From UBA7328 sp036479115 (GTDB taxonomy: Bacteria; Bacteroidota; Bacteroidia; Chitinophagales; Saprospiraceae), in NCBI GenBank assembly GCA_036479115.1, contig JAZGFD010000263.1, positions 1 through 12,652 of the forward strand: a DNA stretch of 12,652 nt. The letters are read 5' to 3'. Shown in pieces: positions 9,553-12,652 of the stretch (positions are counted from its first letter, which is position 1; every line of letters starts with the position of its first letter). A program made the translations under genes and the position numbers. The notes beneath the pieces were generated by a model. That model worked only from the letters and a program-made list of their open reading frames with translations. It ran no database searches and was not told the DNA's origin.

Positions 9553-10803
9553 ATGCTCAGAGTTATTTTATTTTGTTTTATTTTATTATCACTTTTATTT
9601 GTATACTTTTCATGTGCACCTTCTCAGACGAGAGTCGTATTGCAAGAAGAGGTACAACTTGTGCCTGATACCATTTATGGATTTTCTGATGATAAACATT
9701 GGTTTGAAAATAGAATTATAAAGAACAATCAGTTTATGGCTGATTTCTTTCAAGGCTATGGAGTAGCTTATCATAAGATTATCGAGATCGAAAAATTGGC
9801 CGATAGCACTTTAAGCTTACGCAAAATCAAAGCAGGAAAAGAGATAACTTGTATCAGAAAAGGGGAGTGCAAAAATCCAGATTTATTTATTTATCAGCCT
9901 GATGATTATAGTTACGTGGTGTATTCCTTAGGTGATAGTGTATATACTGATAAGATTGAAATTCCGCATTTTTCATGCTTGGAGTCTGCTTCAGGAGTGA
10001 TAGAGACTTCACTTTGGGATGCTATGGTAAACAAGAACATGAGCGTAGCTCTTATTGACAAAATGGAGGATGCTTTGGCTGCTTTTGACTTTACTACTTC
10101 ACAAGTGGGTGATGAATTCAAATTAATATATGATGAGGTTTATGTTGATGAAAAGGCCAAAGGAATCGGCCAGTTATATGCAGCATTTTATAAGACAGGG
10201 ATTGACACTTTTATTGGTGTGTATTTTGAGAATAAAAAATATGAAGGCTTTTATAACGAAGGTGGACATCCTACTAAAAGAGCATTTCTCAATGCGCCCA
10301 TTCGGGCAAGTTATCGCATATCCTCTGGATTTAACCTGAGAAGATTTCATCCTATTGACAAGAGAGTCAAAGCCCACAGAGGTACAGATTATGCTGCACC
10401 ATATGGCACCCCTATTAGGGCTGTTGCAGATGGGAAAGTCATTATTGCTGGGTATACTAAAGGCAATGGAAAATATGTAAAAATTAGACACAATAAGACC
10501 TATCAGACTCAATATCTACACATGCAAGGTTATGCCTCAGGAGTGAGATCAGGCAGGCACGTTAAGCAAGGACAAACGATAGGTTATGTAGGAAGTACAG
10601 GAAAAGCAACAGGTCCTCATGTGTGTTTTCGGTTTTGGAAAAATGGCAGGCAGATAGATCATCGCAGAGAAAACTTTCCACCATTAGCCCCTATGCCTAA
10701 AGAGCAATTGCCCAAATACTTAAACCGATTTGAGGAAATGTCACAATATCTAGCAAAAATAGAATGTGCTCATCCTATTGTTGATCTTAGTGCTGTCTAT
10801 TGA
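9553..10803 (+). CDS. M23 family metallopeptidase, putative lipoprotein
   Basis: A 416-residue protein. The N-terminus has a 15-20 residue hydrophobic stretch ending FSC, with Cys21 as the likely lipidated residue; the lipobox is loose but plausible for Bacteroidota. Residues about 30-250 resemble the N-terminal domains found before M23 domains in OapA/Csd3-type cell-wall endopeptidases; I place these by context only. The M23 (LytM/peptidase_M23) domain is at about 255-385: HRGTDYA gives zinc ligands H275 and D279, YLHM gives catalytic H323, and GPHVCFRFWKNG gives H356. Expected role: cutting peptidoglycan cross-bridges in the periplasm, in growth or division. Odd: the usual HxH is H356-V-C358, so the third protein zinc ligand is Cys. 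I believe similar HVC[YF]RF motifs occur in other Bacteroidota M23 proteins, but cannot check. It overlaps the kinase tail to tail by 7 bp. Confidence 0.9.
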   Translation: MLRVILFCFILLSLLFVYFSCAPSQTRVVLQEEVQLVPDTIYGFSDDKHWFENRIIKNNQFMADFFQGYGVAYHKIIEIEKLADSTLSLRKIKAGKEITCIRKGECKNPDLFIYQPDDYSYVVYSLGDSVYTDKIEIPHFSCLESASGVIETSLWDAMVNKNMSVALIDKMEDALAAFDFTTSQVGDEFKLIYDEVYVDEKAKGIGQLYAAFYKTGIDTFIGVYFENKKYEGFYNEGGHPTKRAFLNAPIRASYRISSGFNLRRFHPIDKRVKAHRGTDYAAPYGTPIRAVADGKVIIAGYTKGNGKYVKIRHNKTYQTQYLHMQGYASGVRSGRHVKQGQTIGYVGSTGKATGPHVCFRFWKNGRQIDHRRENFPPLAPMPKEQLPKYLNRFEEMSQYLAKIECAHPIVDLSAVY

Positions 10804-11885
10804 GATTTTTGTTCCAAGTTGTACTTCATTTTAGGAAGATTAAATGTAAAAGTGGATCCTTTTCCTTCCTTGCTTATTACTTCTATTTTTTGACCATGCG
10901 CTTCAATAATATGCTTAACAATAGACAAGCCCAGGCCTGAACCTCCTCGATTACGAGACCTACTTTTATCCACGCGATAAAATCTATCAAACAAATGATT
11001 GATATGTTTAGGTGCTATTCCAATACCATTGTCTGATATCTCAATCTTCAGGAAATTTTCTAGATCAATAAAATTGATCCTAGTTAACCCATTATTCACT
11101 CCATATTTTATAGAATTAGTCAATAAATTCTCAACAACCTGACGAATTTTAGACCTATCTGCCTCCACCCAAAGCCCTCTTTTGGAAGTTTTGTTGATGC
11201 TCAGCCTAATATTCTTTTTTACAGAAACCATTTCCAAATCACCAATTACATTTTCAAATAGACGTTTTATATTAAATTCTTCTCTATCTAATGACGAGCT
11301 TAGTTCTAATTTATTAATGGTATCAAGATCATCTATAATATATTGTAACCTTTCAGCATTATCTAAAGCTTTGACTATATATCTTCTATTAACAGCTTGA
11401 TCCTCTAAGCCACCATCAAGCAAAGTATGGAGATAGCCTTGCATTGAGAATAAAGGTGTTTTTAATTCATGTGAGATATTACCAATATAGTTCTTTCTGT
11501 ATTTTTCTAATTCCTTGAGGCTTTCTACTTCATGCTTCTTTTTAGTAGTCCATTCTAACACATTTTTGTTGATGATACTAAGGTTTTTGTCACCACCCAT
11601 TTTGTAATTTATTCTGTCATTTTTTATAGTAGAGGAATCACTTATAATTTTATAAACCTGTCTCAATCTCGAAAAAATTAAAAGTCCTAAAAAGTACTTC
11701 ACAATTAAAAAGACCACCCCAAGAAATAAAAAAGACTTTACCACCTTGGTATTGCCATTCCGCGATTCTATTGGCCATTGCTCACCTGTTGAGAAAAACA
11801 ATAGAGAAACCAATGTAATAATCACCGCAATGAGTATAGAAATTCTATTGACTGTAAGTTTGTTGCCCAAATCATCAATCCCCAT
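10797..11885 (-). CDS. PhoR-type membrane sensor histidine kinase
   Basis: A 362-residue kinase. Seen: TM1 at about 15-31, a short non-cytoplasmic loop of about 19 residues (EQWPIESRNGNTK), TM2 at about 51-71, a linker with no recognisable HAMP or PAS, and a HisKA domain with NISHELKTP (phospho-acceptor H139). The HATPase domain has an N-box in ENLLTNSIKYG, G1 DNGIGIA (D285), and G2 RGGSGLGLSIV. All catalytic boxes are present, so it should be active. The tiny external loop suggests sensing in or near the membrane or through a partner protein. The ATG at 11885 is supported by an in-frame TAA four codons upstream with no other start between. Close relatives in Bacteroidota usually lie next to an OmpR-type response regulator; none is encoded in this window. 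The ligand and target genes are unknown. Confidence 0.93.
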   Translation of the reverse strand: MGIDDLGNKLTVNRISILIAVIITLVSLLFFSTGEQWPIESRNGNTKVVKSFLFLGVVFLIVKYFLGLLIFSRLRQVYKIISDSSTIKNDRINYKMGGDKNLSIINKNVLEWTTKKKHEVESLKELEKYRKNYIGNISHELKTPLFSMQGYLHTLLDGGLEDQAVNRRYIVKALDNAERLQYIIDDLDTINKLELSSSLDREEFNIKRLFENVIGDLEMVSVKKNIRLSINKTSKRGLWVEADRSKIRQVVENLLTNSIKYGVNNGLTRINFIDLENFLKIEISDNGIGIAPKHINHLFDRFYRVDKSRSRNRGGSGLGLSIVKHIIEAHGQKIEVISKEGKGSTFTFNLPKMKYNLEQKSQ

Positions 11886-12105
11886 TACACTTGAGTTTTA
11901 TATTTTTATCTGTTTCCCTCCAGAAGCAGACTGCCTTTTTTCATATCGGCGTAATAATTGTATTTTATAACCCTGCTATTCTTACTCACTCTACCACACT
12001 TATGTCGTGGTTTCGTTCAGTACACCCACTGGTTTTCGTACCTAAAAATACAGTTTTTTGTATCTTTTGTATACCTGAAGAAAATGTTGCTTTTGATGAT
12101 TTTGA

Positions 12106-12345
12106 AGGATAGAAGATGAAAATCCTGAAATCCTCAGTTTAGAATGGAAAGTAAGCGGGAAAGAGAATGTACCGCCTTATCAGAACCTGATTAAGGGGTG
12201 TTTCCCTAATACCCTTTACATTTTAGATGCTCCTTAATGCCTAAACGGAGAATTGCTGATGAAAATCAATAGGGACAACTAACCCTTTGATAATCAGACG
12301 ATATTGACAATCTCCTTCATTAAAGGGGTGTAACAAATCCTGTAG
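12106..12345 (+). pseudogene. Possible decayed C-terminal sorting domain
   Basis: This plus-strand frame reads continuously apart from stops at 12235, 12280 and 12331, and ends at 12343. Joining the segments gives NTLYI, then CLNGELLMKI, then NQTI and ISFIKGV followed by a TAA where one base would give Tyr. This order loosely resembles type IX secretion type-A C-terminal domains (PNP..L.I....V...NG.L......I.IS.L..GVY). The preceding YQNL stands where YPNP is expected, two single-base changes away. Immediately upstream, frame +1 relative to this (ending FDDFEG at 12109) could be continuous by a frameshift. The reverse-strand frame aligned with it is also sparse in stops, so the coding sense is uncertain. 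This is pattern recognition by eye only. Confidence 0.22.
12190..12210. repeat. Small inverted repeat with bulge
   Basis: ATTA(A)GGG and CCCTAAT can pair as a 7 bp stem with one bulged A and a loop of about 6 nt. Its left arm and loop (ATTAAGGGGTGT, 12190-12201) recur as ATTAAAGGGGTGT at 12319-12331. No function is evident. Confidence 0.35.
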
Positions 12346-12407
12346 AGCTAATAAACTTGTTCTACGAGAGATTTAATTGGACAGCCTAAATGAAAAATTC
12401 ACGATTT

Positions 12408-12450
12408 CCACGTTACTAGGCCATGTTCCGAAACCATGCTACTGGACCAT
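12408..12450. repeat. 17 bp direct repeat pair, 26 bp period
   Basis: Two 17 bp units, at 12408-12424 and 12434-12450, match at 13 of 17 positions and are separated by GTTCCGAAA. The shared pattern is CCA-G-TACT-G-CCAT, and all four differences are transitions. Repeats of this kind, with CCGAAACCATG spacers, bring to mind the multiple terminal transposase-binding sites of IS21-family elements. No transposase remains here. Confidence 0.6.
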
Positions 12451-12537
12451 ACTTTTTGACAATTGCATTTTTAGGATGATTATACTGGTAAAATGTCATT
12501 TTAATTTAGAAGGACAACACGTAAGTAGTGTCTGACA
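12408..12537. mobile_element. Possible IS21-like element end (remnant)
   Basis: Besides the 17 bp repeats, the segment ends with GTAAGTAGTGTCTGACA at 12521-12537. On the minus strand this would start TGTCAGACAC, consistent with the 5'-TG...CA-3' ends of IS21-family elements. There is no istA or istB, no matching inverted end and no target duplication visible in the window. A short partial echo, GTGGTTTCG at about 12006-12014, is in inverted orientation. The proposal is by resemblance only. Confidence 0.25.
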
Positions 12538-12652
12538 GAAAACTGCACATTTTTAGAATTTTACATATTTTTTATTTTCTCTGATGATCATATCACTCGA
12601 GAAACCATGAATTAGCGAAAAAATGAAATGATGCAGAATGTTGAATTTAAGT

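Larger units (their letters stand above)
11886..12652. other. 767 bp region without an intact gene
   Basis: No frame on either strand has both a credible start and protein-like composition over a useful length. The first 225 bp hold an open plus-strand frame (11891-12112) that overlaps the kinase leader and lacks recognisable motifs. The middle holds a stop-riddled coding-like frame (12106-12345). The right part holds a 17 bp repeat pair (12408-12450) and a possible element end near 12537. The last 115 bp show only A/T-rich sequence. The region looks like accumulated debris, possibly of an insertion, rather than one long regulatory leader. Confidence 0.6.

Noticed and set aside
10174..10512. 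Minus-strand open frame of 112 codons within the M23 gene
   Set aside because: It lies antisense to the conserved M23 domain, whose motifs are fully explained by the plus-strand frame.
11916..11921. GGAGGG on the minus strand upstream of the kinase as a ribosome binding site
   Set aside because: It lies about 30 nt from the ATG, and an in-frame TAA excludes a longer kinase start; Bacteroidota rarely rely on Shine-Dalgarno sites.
11891..12112. Open plus-strand frame of 73 codons upstream of the kinase
   Set aside because: It begins inside the kinase leader, has no recognisable motif and reads unlike a protein in its first half. Only its last residues might belong to the decayed frame at 12106-12345.
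1..12652. CRISPR arrays, tRNA or rRNA genes, toxin-antitoxin or phage-defence modules
   Set aside because: No regular repeat-spacer pattern, no cloverleaf or rRNA-like stretch, and every intact gene belongs to a known housekeeping or envelope family.

Overview
The window looks like ordinary chromosome from an AT-rich member of the Bacteroidota (Cytophagia/Flavobacteriia-like). The grounds are a TamB homologue with the long C-terminal region seen in that phylum, a PhoR-type kinase with the ISHELKTP...GYLHTLLDGG signature, A/T-rich gene leaders without Shine-Dalgarno sequences, and TAnnTTTG-type -7 boxes in front of two genes. No genus can be named from the sequence alone.

Layout, left to right. 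A complete mutS2 (minus) is divergent from aroC, chorismate synthase (plus), across a 66 bp spacer. A 198 bp convergent gap follows. Next come tamB (minus, 1583 residues) and, upstream on the same strand, folP, dihydropteroate synthase (minus), separated by 76 bp that hold a perfect 7 bp hairpin. folP is divergent from a lipoprotein M23 metallopeptidase (plus) across 108 bp. That gene overlaps, tail to tail by 7 bp, an apparently orphan PhoR-type sensor histidine kinase (minus). The last 767 bp, upstream of the kinase, contain no intact gene. They hold a diverged 17 bp direct repeat, a terminal sequence suggestive of an IS21-like end, and a stop-riddled reading frame that loosely resembles a type IX secretion C-terminal signal.

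The genes are mostly housekeeping. AroC makes chorismate, the precursor of aromatic amino acids and of the pABA that FolP condenses with the pterin, so two steps of the route to folate are in the window but not in one operon. TamB (outer-membrane biogenesis/lipid transport), the M23 lipoprotein (peptidoglycan remodelling) and the kinase (envelope or phosphate-type sensing) share an envelope theme, but nothing shows co-regulation. MutS2 acts on branched DNA and/or collided ribosomes.

I see no convincing new multi-gene system. The points most worth a second look are a Cys in place of a zinc-ligand His in the M23 enzyme, a Gly in place of the usual Pro in the FolP TPDSF loop, and the degenerate, possibly insertion-derived right end.
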